A stretch of 64,000 nt of DNA from Luteimonas sp. S4-F44. GTDB taxonomy: Bacteria; Pseudomonadota; Gammaproteobacteria; Xanthomonadales; Xanthomonadaceae. The position numbers and the translations under genes were made by a program. This document shows positions 29,615 to 38,423 of this stretch, piece after piece. The notes below the pieces were generated by a model that saw only the letters and a list, made by a program, of their open reading frames with translations, was not told where the DNA came from and searched no databases. Location: the NCBI RefSeq assembly GCF_022637415.1, contig NZ_CP093340.1:1364001-1428000 (forward strand), written 5' to 3'. Within the stretch, counting starts at the first letter, position 1, and every line of letters starts with the position of its first letter.

Positions 29615-29756
29615 CGGGCGCAGGACTCGTGCTGGCAGGGCGGGGCGGCAGGTGGCATCCCCCGATGGTGCACGGGCGGCGCGCCGATCGCCAGCATGAG
29701 GGCGACGGTCACAGTCCCTCTATCGCCGGCCGACACCCTGCCGGGACACCAGGGCG

Positions 29757-30995
29757 TCAGCCGCCGTCGGTCACATCCACCCAGACCAGCCGATGGTCGC
29801 TGCCGTCGACGATGTCGGCGTGCGGCGCTTGCGTGGACGGCCAGAACACGCCGCTGGCGACCGGCACGTGGCCGACCGACGGCAGCACGTAGTCGAGCCG
29901 CAGATTGCCGACGCGCGGGCCGAAGCTGCCGGTGTCGTGCGCGGCCGCGCCGCGGTGCTCGAGATTGGCGCCGCCATCGCGCGCCGCCGCCTCGACCGCG
30001 CCTTCGCTGCGCGGCGTGGCCATGCGCAACACGCGCGGGTGTTCCAGCAGGCCGACGATCGCCTCGTGCGCCCCGGCACCATCGACCGGATCGTTGTTGA
30101 GGTCGCCCAGGATCACGAACCGGGCATCGGCGGCCAGCCCGCCGCAGCGCCCGGCGTCGTCGCACAGCCAGTCGTGTGCGCCCGGCGACAGATAGTCGTG
30201 CCAGAAGCGGATCTCGTCGTGGTTGCGCGCGACGTTGCGCTTCTCCGGCCCGTCGAACGCCGGCGGCGTGGGATGGGAGGCGAGCACGTGCAATACGCCC
30301 GCGGGCGTGCGTACCGGCACGTCCCAGTGCGACTTGGACGACAGCCGCAGCTGCGCCCACACCGCGTCGGGATGAAACGGTGTGCCGGTCGCCGGGTCAC
30401 GAGGGCGCTGCGCATCGGGCATCGCACTCCAACTGAGCCACTGGAACGTGCGCGCGGCCTCGGCGTCGATGGGATACCGCGAGAGCAGCAGCATGCCGTA
30501 CTGGCCCGGATGCAGGCCGTAGCCCCAGGCGTCGTTGCCGCGGTCGCGGCCCTCGCCGCCGACCGTGCCGTTGCCGTCGAGGTCCAGCCCGCTCTGCACG
30601 CCGGTGTTGACCGGTGCCAGGTAGCGGTAGGGGTAGTGCAGCGGCGCGCCGCCACCGGGCTGCGCGCGCTCAAGCCAACGGGTCTGGAACAGCGTGGCCG
30701 CGCTGCCGTCGGCCACGTAGTCGAATTCGTTGAGCAGCACGATGTCCGGACGCACCCGTTGCAGCACCGCGGCGACCTTGCGCGCGCCTGTGTCGTCGCC
30801 CTGCAGGCGCTGCAGCAGGCCACCGGGTTCGTCACTGTTGAGCGAGGTGTTGTAGGTGGCGATGCGCAGCGCCCCTGCGGCCGGCGCGGGCGGTGAGGCC
30901 GTGGTTGGGTGATCGCCGTGCACATGGACACGGACGCAGGCGGCCAGCACCAGCGCGACGACGGTGAGCAGCAGCCAGAGCATGCCGCGCCTCAT
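29757..30995 (-). CDS. Endonuclease/exonuclease/phosphatase-family lipoprotein
   Basis: A 412-residue protein with a lipoprotein signal ('[16 protein letters not shown]', lipobox LAAC), so it is likely membrane-anchored outside the cytoplasm. The EEP fold is shown by '[11 protein letters not shown]', '[11 protein letters not shown]', '[11 protein letters not shown]', '[11 protein letters not shown]' and '[10 protein letters not shown]', which hold the usual Asn, Glu, His, Asp-x-Asn and Asp-His active-site residues. The substrate (phosphodiester or phosphomonoester) cannot be told. The ATG overlaps the bpt stop. Much longer upstream frame extension overlaps bpt and is shadow. Confidence 0.85.
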   Translation of the reverse strand: MRRGMLWLLLTVVALVLAACVRVHVHGDHPTTASPPAPAAGALRIATYNTSLNSDEPGGLLQRLQGDDTGARKVAAVLQRVRPDIVLLNEFDYVADGSAATLFQTRWLERAQPGGGAPLHYPYRYLAPVNTGVQSGLDLDGNGTVGGEGRDRGNDAWGYGLHPGQYGMLLLSRYPIDAEAARTFQWLSWSAMPDAQRPRDPATGTPFHPDAVWAQLRLSSKSHWDVPVRTPAGVLHVLASHPTPPAFDGPEKRNVARNHDEIRFWHDYLSPGAHDWLCDDAGRCGGLAADARFVILGDLNNDPVDGAGAHEAIVGLLEHPRVLRMATPRSEGAVEAAARDGGANLEHRGAAAHDTGSFGPRVGNLRLDYVLPSVGHVPVASGVFWPSTQAPHADIVDGSDHRLVWVDVTDGG

Positions 30996-31744
30996 CGCGC
31001 CCACGCCGTCATCGGACGCCATTCGCGTCCATCGAAGCCTTCGAGCGGTTGGAAATTGCGTTTGTAGTCCATCTTGCGGTGTCCTTCGATCCAATAGCCA
31101 AGATACAGATACGCGCGTCCCTCGCGGCGGGCCCAGGCGATCTGCTGCAGGATTGCCAGTGTGCCCAGGCCGCGTGTCGATGCATCGGGGTCGAAGAACG
31201 TGTACACCGCCGAGAGCGCGTCGTCGGCCAGGTCGGTGACCGCAACCGCGACCAGCCGGCCGTGCAGCCGCAGTTCCAGCAGACGCCCCTCGTTCCAGCG
31301 CCCGATCAGGAACTGGTCGAACTCCGCCGCGCCATGATCGTCCATGCCGCCGTCGACGTGACGCGCGCGCAGGTAGCGCCGGTACAGCGCCAGGCGCTCG
31401 TCGTTGCGTTCGAGCGGCAGTACGCGCGTCTCGATGTCGGCATTGCGCGCCAGCGTCCGGCGCTGGCTGCGATTGGGCACGAAGTCGGCGACCGGGATGC
31501 GCACCGCGACGCAGGCCCGGCACGCCGCGCAGTGCGGCCGGTAGAGCAGGTCGCCGGACCGGCGGAAGCCCCAGCGCAGTGCCTGCGGATAGGCCAGCGC
31601 GAGGCGGGGATCCTCGGGATCGAGCACGAGATCGCGGGCCACGCGCTCGGGCCAGTAGCCGCAGGCATGGGCGCCGCTGTGGAACAGGCGCAGTTCGTCC
31701 GCGACCGCGGCATCCTTTGGGCTGGGGCGGGGCGGTGACGGCAT
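30992..31744 (-). CDS. bpt: Aspartate/glutamate leucyltransferase (L/F-transferase homologue of Ate1)
   Basis: Bpt transfers leucine from Leu-tRNA to proteins with N-terminal Asp or Glu and so marks them for ClpSAP degradation. The 250-residue product shows '[20 protein letters not shown]', the cysteine pair in '[16 protein letters not shown]', '[16 protein letters not shown]' and '[20 protein letters not shown]', typical of the family. The start at 31744 is the first ATG giving the family N-terminus. It overlaps the EEP lipoprotein gene by four bases. Confidence 0.93.
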   Translation of the reverse strand: MPSPPRPSPKDAAVADELRLFHSGAHACGYWPERVARDLVLDPEDPRLALAYPQALRWGFRRSGDLLYRPHCAACRACVAVRIPVADFVPNRSQRRTLARNADIETRVLPLERNDERLALYRRYLRARHVDGGMDDHGAAEFDQFLIGRWNEGRLLELRLHGRLVAVAVTDLADDALSAVYTFFDPDASTRGLGTLAILQQIAWARREGRAYLYLGYWIEGHRKMDYKRNFQPLEGFDGREWRPMTAWAR

Positions 31745-31787
31745 CGGGCCAGGATAGCGCCGGTCGTCGCAACGGATGCGACAGCGC

Positions 31788-31814
31788 CTGCCGTCTGCCG
31801 TCTGCCGTCTGCCG
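31788..31814. repeat. 7-bp tandem repeat (CTGCCGT, 3.9 copies)
   Basis: Three full copies of CTGCCGT plus CTGCCG run head to tail in the spacer between the divergent bpt and EF-hand genes. The array lies about 95 bases upstream of the EF-hand ATG and 43 bases upstream of the bpt start, where copy-number change could alter promoter spacing. Confidence 0.85.
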
Positions 31815-31909
31815 GCTGAACCGGCCCGGTGCGGCGTCAACGTCAGGCGCGGCGGGCGCGTTGATCGATGCACAAGGCGGCGCCGTGCCGTCCGTAACGG
31901 GAACCCCAC

Positions 31910-32545
31910 ATGCACAAGACCCTGCTCTCGGCGGCGCTGCTCGCCGCACTGACCTTCGCTGCCGGCACCGCGTCGGCCCGTTCGCCGGCGGTGGCCGAGG
32001 GCGCCACGTCCACCGGGACCGAGGCGCCGGCACACCGCGGCCACGGCCGGCCTGGCCTGCCCCGCGATCCGGTCGACGCGTTGGCGCGCCTGGACACCGA
32101 TGGCGATGGCCGCATCAGCCGGGCCGAGGCCGAAGCGGGGCAGCAGGCCTGGCAGGCGCGACGCGAGGCCCGATTGGCCGCGCATGCAGCGCGCGATGGC
32201 GCACGCAAGCCGCATGGCGGCCCGCACGGCCCGCATGCGCGTGGCGGGCGCGGTTTCGATCTGGTGGCCGACTTCGCGTCGATCGACCGCGATGGCGATG
32301 GCTATTTGACCCGGAGCGAGCTGCGGCGTTGGCATGACGCCAAGCAAGCCGAACGTCGCACCGAGGGCGAGCGTCGTTTCGACGCGATGTTCCGCGCCGC
32401 CGACCTCAACGGCGATGGCCGGCTGAGCCGGGTCGAGGTCGACGAGGCGATGCCGTGGCTGGCGCCGCGCTTCGCCTGGTTCGACGAGAACCGCGACGGC
32501 ACGCTGAGCCGCGAGGAACTGCGGGCAGCTCGGCCGCAGCGTTGA
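31910..32545 (+). CDS. Secreted EF-hand calcium-binding protein
   Basis: A 211-residue protein with a signal peptide (residues 1-23, '[19 protein letters not shown]'), hence periplasmic or secreted. Four EF-hand loops are seen: '[12 protein letters not shown]', '[12 protein letters not shown]', '[12 protein letters not shown]' and '[12 protein letters not shown]'. The linkers are rich in His, Arg, Gly and Pro, especially the His-rich stretch around residues 85-115. Such proteins bind calcium; no enzymatic domain is visible. It is divergent from bpt and convergent with the sigma factor gene. Confidence 0.88.
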   Translation: MHKTLLSAALLAALTFAAGTASARSPAVAEGATSTGTEAPAHRGHGRPGLPRDPVDALARLDTDGDGRISRAEAEAGQQAWQARREARLAAHAARDGARKPHGGPHGPHARGGRGFDLVADFASIDRDGDGYLTRSELRRWHDAKQAERRTEGERRFDAMFRAADLNGDGRLSRVEVDEAMPWLAPRFAWFDENRDGTLSREELRAARPQR

Positions 32546-32554
32546 GGAAACCGG

Positions 32555-32665
32555 GCCGAAGGCGTTGCATCACGCGCCGCCTTCGGCGCTGCACGTCGGC
32601 GCGCGTGCGTCGGCCATGCGCGTTTTAGCGGCGCGCCATCGAACGCGGCCGCCAAGTGCGGCCGC
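32555..32665. terminator. Two hairpins between convergent EF-hand and sigma genes
   Basis: The pairs 32555-32564/32578-32587 (10-bp stem GCCGAAGGCG) and 32645-32652/32658-32665 (GCGGCCGC arms) lie between convergent genes. Neither has a clear T-run. They probably serve as 3'-end structures, perhaps one for each strand. Confidence 0.4.
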
Positions 32666-32670
32666 TGCGG

Positions 32671-33819
32671 TCAATGCCCGCGCAGGCCGACGATCACCAG
32701 CAGGCCGATCACCAACAGGCTGCTCAGCAGCATGCCGGCGCGGCCGAAGGTTAGCTCATAGATCCGCGCGCGACGCCGCGCCCCGACCGGATCGCGGGCG
32801 GCGTCGCGGGCGAGCAGGGGATTCATCAACCGCGGCAGATGGGTCAAGGCCGGCAACGTCATCGCGACCAGCAGGGTCACGGTCGCGATGCAGAACGCGG
32901 TGTAGCTGTTGTCCGAGACCGCATACGCCAGGCCCACGAATGCACCGCCGATCACCGAGGCCAGCATCCAGCGATCGTAGAAGCGCAGCAGCGCGCGCCG
33001 CTCGTCGTCGGTGTCGGTGTACTGCAGCAGCAGCTTGCGGCACAGCCACCAGGTCAACGCCCCGAACACCAGGCTGGCGCCCGCGGCACCGGCCGAGCCG
33101 AACAGCGCCTTGCCGGCGACGCCGCTGCCGATCGTGCCGCCGGCCGCACCGGCCGCTATCGCCGGCTTGGTGAACGTCGCGAGCCCGCCGACGACGAGCA
33201 CGGTGAACGCGGTGCCGGGCGCGGAGCCTTCGGCGAAGTCGCGGAACCGCTCGATCAGATCCTCGCGCAGGCTGCGGCGCGCGCGCGACAGGCGTTTGCG
33301 CACAGCCGCGTCCGACAGGCCGAGCAGCGCGGCGACCTGCCGGGAGTTGCCCCCCTCGCGGTAATACAGCAGCAGCACTTCGCGGCTGTCGTCAGGCAGT
33401 TCAGAGATCAGGTCGGCGGCCACGCGCCCGCTCTCGTCGTCGATGATCCGCTGCATCGGACAGCTATCGGGATCGGCGGCCTGCGCAATCGCAAGGTCTG
33501 CGACCTCGCCGGCGACCAGCCGGTCGCGGCGCGCGCGCAGATGGTCGCGCGCGAGGTTGCGGGTGATCTGGCGCAGCCACGGCAGGAAGCTGGTGGGGTT
33601 CTGCAGCCGCCCGAGCTGCTGCCAGGCCTTGAGATAAGCCTCCTGCGCGATGTCCTGGCTGGCCTGCATGTCGCGGGTGATCGCCAGCGCGATCGCGGTC
33701 GTGGCGTTCTGGCTCAGCCGCACGATGCGGCCGTAGGCGGCCTGGTCGCCATCGCGCGCGGCGGGCAGCTCCTGGTGGATCCGGTCTTCGAGGCTCGGGT
33801 CGGCGGCAATCGCGGACAT
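32671..33819 (-). CDS. ECF-type sigma factor fused to a multi-pass membrane domain
   Basis: A 382-residue protein. Residues ~10-185 are an ECF sigma-70 factor: region 2 includes 'QDIAQEAYLKAWQQLGRLQN' and 'LPWLRQITRNLARDHLRARR', and region 4 includes 'LLYYREGGNSRQVAALLGLS' followed by 'AVRKRLSRARRSLREDLI'. The remaining ~190 residues have several hydrophobic segments ('TAFTVLVVGGLATF', 'WMLASVIGGAFVGLAYAV', 'FCIATVTLLVAMTLPAL', 'GMLLSSLLVIGLLVIVGL') with a short cytoplasmic-type loop between them. No separate anti-sigma gene is adjacent. The start at 33819 is preceded by GGAAG; an ATG 12 codons earlier lacks a site. The membrane tail may act as a built-in sensor or anti-sigma (inference). Confidence 0.82.
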   Translation of the reverse strand: MSAIAADPSLEDRIHQELPAARDGDQAAYGRIVRLSQNATTAIALAITRDMQASQDIAQEAYLKAWQQLGRLQNPTSFLPWLRQITRNLARDHLRARRDRLVAGEVADLAIAQAADPDSCPMQRIIDDESGRVAADLISELPDDSREVLLLYYREGGNSRQVAALLGLSDAAVRKRLSRARRSLREDLIERFRDFAEGSAPGTAFTVLVVGGLATFTKPAIAAGAAGGTIGSGVAGKALFGSAGAAGASLVFGALTWWLCRKLLLQYTDTDDERRALLRFYDRWMLASVIGGAFVGLAYAVSDNSYTAFCIATVTLLVAMTLPALTHLPRLMNPLLARDAARDPVGARRRARIYELTFGRAGMLLSSLLVIGLLVIVGLRGH

Positions 33820-33927
33820 CGGTCGCTTCCAGCTGAGGATCTGACCAGGACGCATCCGGGCCGCCGGATGTGACCGGCCAGCCGATCATGCCGCATCCGT
33901 GCAGCCGCGCGCAGCGAGACGTTCCGG

Positions 33928-34761
33928 CTACTTGGCCGGCGCGAAGCGCCAGTCGCGGCCTTGCCGCTGGACGTCGAAGGTGTGGGTAATCATGCCCTGG
34001 GCAGCGTCGCTGCCGCCGCTCGACAACTCGACCGTGCCCCGGCCCGAGCCGTCGGTGCGGTAGTTGTGGATCTCCAGCCATGCGGCCTGGCCGTCGCCGC
34101 CCGTGCAGGCCGACGCCGGCAGCACCTGCGGATAGCCGGCCTCGAGCTCGGCCAGCAGCGGGGCGGTCGGGGTGTCGCCATCGACCGCCACGCAGACCGG
34201 CCCCGATTGCGCGCGCAGAGCATCGGCGAACACGCTGGCGGCCAGCGCCTGCGGCACCGGGATGCGGTGGACGCCGGCCTCGACCGTCTGCGGCAGCATG
34301 TCCAGCGACGGTCCCTGCGCGGCGACCGGCGCGGTGGTGGGCGCAGGGGCCGGCGCATCGGGCGAGGGCCGCGACCACCAGGACAGCCCGATCACCACGA
34401 CCGCACCACCCAGCAGCGCATAGCGGATCTTCGCCGCCCGGCTCAGGCCCCGGCGCGGTGGCGGCGTATTGTCGGCCGCGAACGTCAGCTCGCCCTGCGC
34501 CAGGTAGCTGCGCGTCGAAGGTTGAGTCTGCAGCAGGCCGGTGTCGCGCAGCAGCGCGCGGGCGCGCGGCTGGTCCTCCGAGCGCGTCACCCAGACTGCG
34601 GGCCGCGGACCGGCGGCCTGGTCGCGATAGCTGAAGGTGCCGCGCCGGTTGCCCTTGTAGGAGCGGCCGTTGCTGATCTGCACCTCGATGCCTTCGGCGC
34701 GCAGCATGTCGGCGACGCGCTCGACGTTTTCCAGGCGCGCGCTGGAGAAAACCTGGCGCAT
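33928..34761 (-). CDS. DUF2007-like single-pass membrane protein of unknown function
   Basis: A 277-residue protein. The N-terminal ~75 residues ('MRQVFSSARLENVERVADML', 'GIEVQISNGRSYKG', 'AVWVTRSEDQPRARALLRDTG') resemble DUF2007 signal-transducer-like domains often annotated as pathogenicity-related proteins in xanthomonads. A transmembrane helix follows at about residues 113-129 ('YALLGGAVVVIGLSWW'), then a Pro/Ala linker and a C-terminal domain with two Cys and 'WLEIHNYRTDGSGRGTVELS'. It starts directly after tesB (2 bp overlap of stop and start), so the pair is co-transcribed. The function is unknown. Confidence 0.7.
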   Translation of the reverse strand: MRQVFSSARLENVERVADMLRAEGIEVQISNGRSYKGNRRGTFSYRDQAAGPRPAVWVTRSEDQPRARALLRDTGLLQTQPSTRSYLAQGELTFAADNTPPPRRGLSRAAKIRYALLGGAVVVIGLSWWSRPSPDAPAPAPTTAPVAAQGPSLDMLPQTVEAGVHRIPVPQALAASVFADALRAQSGPVCVAVDGDTPTAPLLAELEAGYPQVLPASACTGGDGQAAWLEIHNYRTDGSGRGTVELSSGGSDAAQGMITHTFDVQRQGRDWRFAPAK

Positions 34762-34762
34762 G

Positions 34763-35644
34763 TCAGTCGGCCGCCGGCGGGGTGTCGGGACGCACGCGGA
34801 TCATGCCTTCCTGCGCACTGCTGGCAACCAGGCGCCCGGTGCGGTCGAAGATCTGGCCGCGGGCCAGGCCCCGCGCATCCTGCGCGCTCGGGCTGTCGAG
34901 CGAGTACAGCAGCCAATCGTCGACCCGGAACGGACGATGGAACCACAGCGCGTGGTCGAGCGAGGCCATCTGCACGTTCGGCTGGTAGTAGCTGATGCCG
35001 TGCGGGAAGGTGGCGGTGCCGAGCAGATGGAAATCGGAGGCGTAGGCGAGCAGCGCGCGGTGCAGCGACGGCGCGTCGCCGACGCGCTCCGACAGCCGGA
35101 ACCATACCTGCTGGAACGGTGGGCGCTTGGGCGGCTGCAGTTCGTCGCGCGGATAGACGTGGCGGAACTCGAACGGGCCGCTGCGGTCGAGCCAGCGCTG
35201 GACCTTGACCGGCAGCCGGGCCAGCACCTCGGCCGGCAGCGGGTCCTGCGGAGCGATGTCTTCGGGCGCCGGCACTTCGGGCATCGTCAGCTGGTGCGTG
35301 GCGCCGGCTTCGGCCTCCTGGAACGAGGCCGCACAGAAGAAGATCACCTTGCCGTGCTGGATCGCGGTGACGCGGCGCACCGAGAAGCTGCCGCCGTCGC
35401 GGGTGCGGTCGACGTCGTAGACGATCGGCGCGTCGACATCGCCGGCGCGCAGGAAGTAGGCATGCAGCGAATGCGCCGGGCGTGGCGCGGTCATCGTCGC
35501 CTGTGCGGCCGACAGCGCCTGGCCGAGCACCTGGCCGCCGAACACGTACTTGGTGCCGATGTCGCGGCTCTGGCCACGGAACAGATTGTCCTCGAGGCGC
35601 TCGAGCGAAAGCAGGTCGATCAGTTCCGAAACGGGCGGGGTCAT
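34763..35644 (-). CDS. tesB: Acyl-CoA thioesterase II
   Basis: TesB hydrolyses medium- and long-chain acyl-CoA to free acid and CoA. The 293-residue double-hotdog protein shows 'LFRGQSRDIGTKYVFGGQVLGQAL', here noted by its parts 'LFRGQS' and 'VFGGQVLGQAL', then 'SLHAYFLRAGD', 'SFSVRRVTAIQHGKVIF', and in the second half 'MASLDHALWFHRPFRVDDWL' and 'ARGLARGQIFDRTGRLVAS'. The catalytic Asp (in 'SLDHALWFH') and partner Gln/Thr region are present. The ATG at 35644 matches the family N-terminus. It is coupled to the downstream membrane protein. Confidence 0.93.
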   Translation of the reverse strand: MTPPVSELIDLLSLERLEDNLFRGQSRDIGTKYVFGGQVLGQALSAAQATMTAPRPAHSLHAYFLRAGDVDAPIVYDVDRTRDGGSFSVRRVTAIQHGKVIFFCAASFQEAEAGATHQLTMPEVPAPEDIAPQDPLPAEVLARLPVKVQRWLDRSGPFEFRHVYPRDELQPPKRPPFQQVWFRLSERVGDAPSLHRALLAYASDFHLLGTATFPHGISYYQPNVQMASLDHALWFHRPFRVDDWLLYSLDSPSAQDARGLARGQIFDRTGRLVASSAQEGMIRVRPDTPPAAD

Positions 35645-35720
35645 CGCGGCAGAGTCGTGGCGGGCAGCACCGGGCGGACGATTATAGGGGGCGCCCGGCG
35701 CCCGGCCCCGATCGCGACAT

Positions 35721-36293
35721 TCAGGCGACGATGCGGCGCAATGGCACCTGCGCCAGCACCGCGTCCCAGGGGAAGCGCGGGCCGGGGTCGCGCTTGCGCG
35801 GCACGCGCAGTTGCGGATCGTCGCTGGCCGGGACCTGCTCGACATCGAGGTCCTCGTGGCCGGCGATCGCGCGCAGCGACGGCAAGGTGTCGCACAGCTG
35901 TCGCAGCAGCACGATCAGTGCCTCGATCTGCGCATCGGGGTAGGGCTCGTCCATCGCCTGGTGACGCGAGTCGAGCCAGTGCGGGAAGCGCCCGCGGTTG
36001 ACCAGTTCGATGCCCACCGATTCGGCGTTACGGCCGCGCACATGGTGGGCGACATGTTCGGCGGGCACGTACTCGACGATCGTGCCGTCGCGGTCGATGT
36101 ACCAATGCCCGCTGTTGCCGGTGCCGGCGGCATAGAGCACGCGCTCGCCATAGCTGCGCGCGGTCGCCAGGTCCGGCAGTTCGGTGCAGTGGATCACCAC
36201 CAGCGCGATGTCGGCGCGCGCGCGGCGCGGCAGCCGGTCCACGTAGGGAAGCGGCTGCTGCACGAGGGTCGGAATGGGCGCGGCAACGGGCAT
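35721..36293 (-). CDS. N-acetylmuramoyl-L-alanine amidase (AmpD-type fold)
   Basis: A 190-residue zinc amidase of the amidase_2/AmpD family, which cleaves the bond between muramic acid and the stem peptide during wall recycling or remodelling. Zinc ligands are likely His35 in 'VVIHCTELPD', the His of 'AIAGHEDLD' and the Asp of 'RKRDPGPRF'. Other family stretches are 'SGHWYIDRDGTIVEYVPAEH' and 'NAESVGIELVNRGRFP'. There is no signal peptide, so it is probably cytoplasmic. The ATG at 36293 gives the natural start; the longer upstream frame is GC-rich shadow. It diverges from the MOSC gene. Confidence 0.87.
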   Translation of the reverse strand: MPVAAPIPTLVQQPLPYVDRLPRRARADIALVVIHCTELPDLATARSYGERVLYAAGTGNSGHWYIDRDGTIVEYVPAEHVAHHVRGRNAESVGIELVNRGRFPHWLDSRHQAMDEPYPDAQIEALIVLLRQLCDTLPSLRAIAGHEDLDVEQVPASDDPQLRVPRKRDPGPRFPWDAVLAQVPLRRIVA

Positions 36294-36388
36294 GGCGCGG
36301 ATGGTAGCCCGGATCGCGCAGCGCGGCCGCGCCGTCAGCCCAGGCACGCGCGCGTGTCCAAGGGATGTTCCGGGCTACCATTGCGCGG

Positions 36389-36892
36389 ATGAGACTTCCG
36401 CCGCCCGATTCCCCGCTGCACGCCTTGATGACGCAGTTTCCTCGCACCGGCCGGCTCGACTGGATCGGCCTGCGTCCGGCGCGCGATGTCCCGATGACGG
36501 TCGTGGAGACCGCGCAGGCGCACACCGGCGCAGGACTGGCCGGCGACCGCTACACCGGCGGCAGCGGCAAGCGCGGCGCGACGCTGATTCAGGCCGAACA
36601 CCTGCCGGCGATCGCCGCGTTCAGTGGCCGGGACACGGTCGCGCCGGCGACCTTGCGCCGCAATCTGGTCGTTTCGGGCATTCCGCTGATCGCGTTCAAG
36701 GGCCGGCGCTTCCGCATCGGCGAGGTCGTGTTCGAAGGCACCGATCCCTGCGATCCGTGTTCGCGCATGGAGACCGCGCTCGGCGCCGGCGGTTACAACG
36801 CGATGCGCGGCATGGGCGGGCTGTGCGCGCGGATCCTGCACGGCGGCACCTTGCGCGTCGGCGACGCCGTGCACTGGGAGGCCGCGGCATGA
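36389..36892 (+). CDS. MOSC-domain protein
   Basis: A 167-residue MOSC domain, the fold used by molybdenum-cofactor sulfurases and YiiM-type molybdoenzymes. Conserved stretches are 'GLAGDRYTGGSGKRGATLIQ', 'TLRRNLVVSGIPL', 'GTDPCDPCSRMETAL' (containing the likely Moco/sulfur-handling cysteines) and 'GMGGLCARILHGGTLRVGD'. An earlier in-frame ATG at 36365 is possible; neither has a clear ribosome-binding site. The stop overlaps the next ATG by four bases. Confidence 0.85.
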   Translation: MRLPPPDSPLHALMTQFPRTGRLDWIGLRPARDVPMTVVETAQAHTGAGLAGDRYTGGSGKRGATLIQAEHLPAIAAFSGRDTVAPATLRRNLVVSGIPLIAFKGRRFRIGEVVFEGTDPCDPCSRMETALGAGGYNAMRGMGGLCARILHGGTLRVGDAVHWEAAA

Positions 36893-37434
36893 GCGCGCGG
36901 CGCACGCCGATGCGAGGCCATTGCATCCTCTCGCACGGCTTCGAAAGCGGGCCGGACGCGACCAAGGTGACCGCGCTGGCACAGGCGGCCGAGGCGCTGG
37001 GCTGGACCCATGAGCGCCCCGACTACACCGACCTGGACGCGCGGCGCGAGGTGAGCCCGCTGGGCGATGTCGGTGCGCGTATCGAGCGTTTGATGCAGGC
37101 CGCGACGGCCGCGGCTGCGCGCGGCCCGGTGGTGCTGGCCGGCTCGAGCCTGGGCGCCTGGATCGCCGGACACGTCTCGCAACGGGTGCCGGTCGCGGCG
37201 CTGTTCCTGATGGCGCCGCCGGTCCGGCTCGATGCCGCGCATCCGTTGCAGGCCGCCGAGGTCCCGCTGTCGGTGATCCACGGCTGGCACGACGAACTGA
37301 TCCCGGCCGCCGATGTCGTCGAGTGGACCCGCGCGCGGCGCGGCCGGCTGCTGCTGGTCGACGACGACCACCGCCTGGGCGCGCATGTCGCCGCCTCGGC
37401 GCAGGCCTTTGCCGAATTGCTGGTGCGGTTGTAG
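36889..37434 (+). CDS. Small alpha/beta hydrolase
   Basis: A 181-residue alpha/beta hydrolase of the YqiA/RBBP9-like small type. The nucleophile elbow is 'LAGSSLGAWIAG' (Ser in GSSLG), with an acid in 'IHGWHDELIPA' and a His in 'DDDHRLGAH', which would form the Ser-Asp-His triad. An N-terminal 'ILSHGFESGPDATKVTALAQ' holds the oxyanion region. The substrate is unknown. It is translationally coupled to the MOSC gene. Confidence 0.83.
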   Translation: MSARRTPMRGHCILSHGFESGPDATKVTALAQAAEALGWTHERPDYTDLDARREVSPLGDVGARIERLMQAATAAAARGPVVLAGSSLGAWIAGHVSQRVPVAALFLMAPPVRLDAAHPLQAAEVPLSVIHGWHDELIPAADVVEWTRARRGRLLLVDDDHRLGAHVAASAQAFAELLVRL

Positions 37435-37501
37435 GGCGGCATCGGCAGAACGCGCGCGCAAGGCCCGACCGAGGCCGCGGTGGCGACAACCAGGCGCGCC
37501 C

Positions 37502-38332
37502 CTAGCCGTCCGTCGATCGGGTCAGCGTCTCCCAGGCGGCGAGTTCGGCCTCCAGGGCGGCGAGTTTTCCGCGCACCAGCTCGAGCGCATCGCTGCCCAG
37601 CAGCAGGTGCGCGGGCGGATGCGGGGCGTCGAGCAGGGTCAGGATGGCGCGTGCGGCCTTGGCCGGGTCGCCCGGCTGGTGGCCGCTCCTGGACTGGCGC
37701 GCCTCGCGGATCGGGTCGAACAGCGCGTCGTAGTCGGCGATGCTGCGCGGGGTGCGGACCATTGAACGGCCGGCCCAATCGGTGCGGAACGAGCCGGGCG
37801 CCACCGCGGTGACGTGGATGCCCAGCGGCGCGACTTCCTTGCCCAGGGTCTCGGAAATGCCTTCCAGCGCGAACTTGCTGCCGCAGTAATACGCGATTCC
37901 GGGCATCGTGATGAAGCCGCCCATCGAGGTGATGTTGACGATGTGCCCGCGCCGCCGCCGGCGCATTCCGGGCAGCACGGCCTTGATCATGGCAACCGCG
38001 CCGAACACGTTGACGTCGAACTGCCGGCGTAGCTCATCCAAGGCGGATTCCTCCAGCACGCCCTCGTGGCCGTAGCCGGCGTTGTTGACCAGCACGTCCA
38101 GCGGTCCGACGTCGGCCTCGATCGCATCGATGACGCCGGGGATGGCGTCGAAGTCGGTCACATCCAGCAGCCGACCCATCGCGCCGGCACCCAGCGCCTC
38201 GAACGTCTGCTGCGCCTGCGGGCTGCGGACCGTGCCGACGACGCGATGGCCGGCGGCCAGCGCCGCTTGGGCGAGCGCTTGGCCGAAGCCGCTGCTGACG
38301 CCGGTGATGAGCAGGGTTTTAGGCTGTGTCAT
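37502..38332 (-). CDS. Short-chain dehydrogenase/reductase
   Basis: A 276-residue classical SDR. The cofactor-binding motif is 'TGVSSGFGQALAQ' (TGxxxGxG), followed by 'NNAGYGHEG', the catalytic Ser in 'NITSMGGFITMPG' and the Tyr-x-x-x-Lys in 'YYCGSKFALEG'. Arg in 'GTVRSPQ' after strand 2 suggests NADP(H) preference. The substrate is unknown. It is divergent from an AraC-type regulator 91 bases away, which probably controls it. Confidence 0.9.
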   Translation of the reverse strand: MTQPKTLLITGVSSGFGQALAQAALAAGHRVVGTVRSPQAQQTFEALGAGAMGRLLDVTDFDAIPGVIDAIEADVGPLDVLVNNAGYGHEGVLEESALDELRRQFDVNVFGAVAMIKAVLPGMRRRRRGHIVNITSMGGFITMPGIAYYCGSKFALEGISETLGKEVAPLGIHVTAVAPGSFRTDWAGRSMVRTPRSIADYDALFDPIREARQSRSGHQPGDPAKAARAILTLLDAPHPPAHLLLGSDALELVRGKLAALEAELAAWETLTRSTDG

Positions 38333-38423
38333 GGCACGCTCCGGAGTTCAAAGAAGAGGTGTAGGATGCTCTAGACACTCGGTGGAAACGACGCCGAAAC
38401 GTCTACTTTGATTGCCTATTTCT

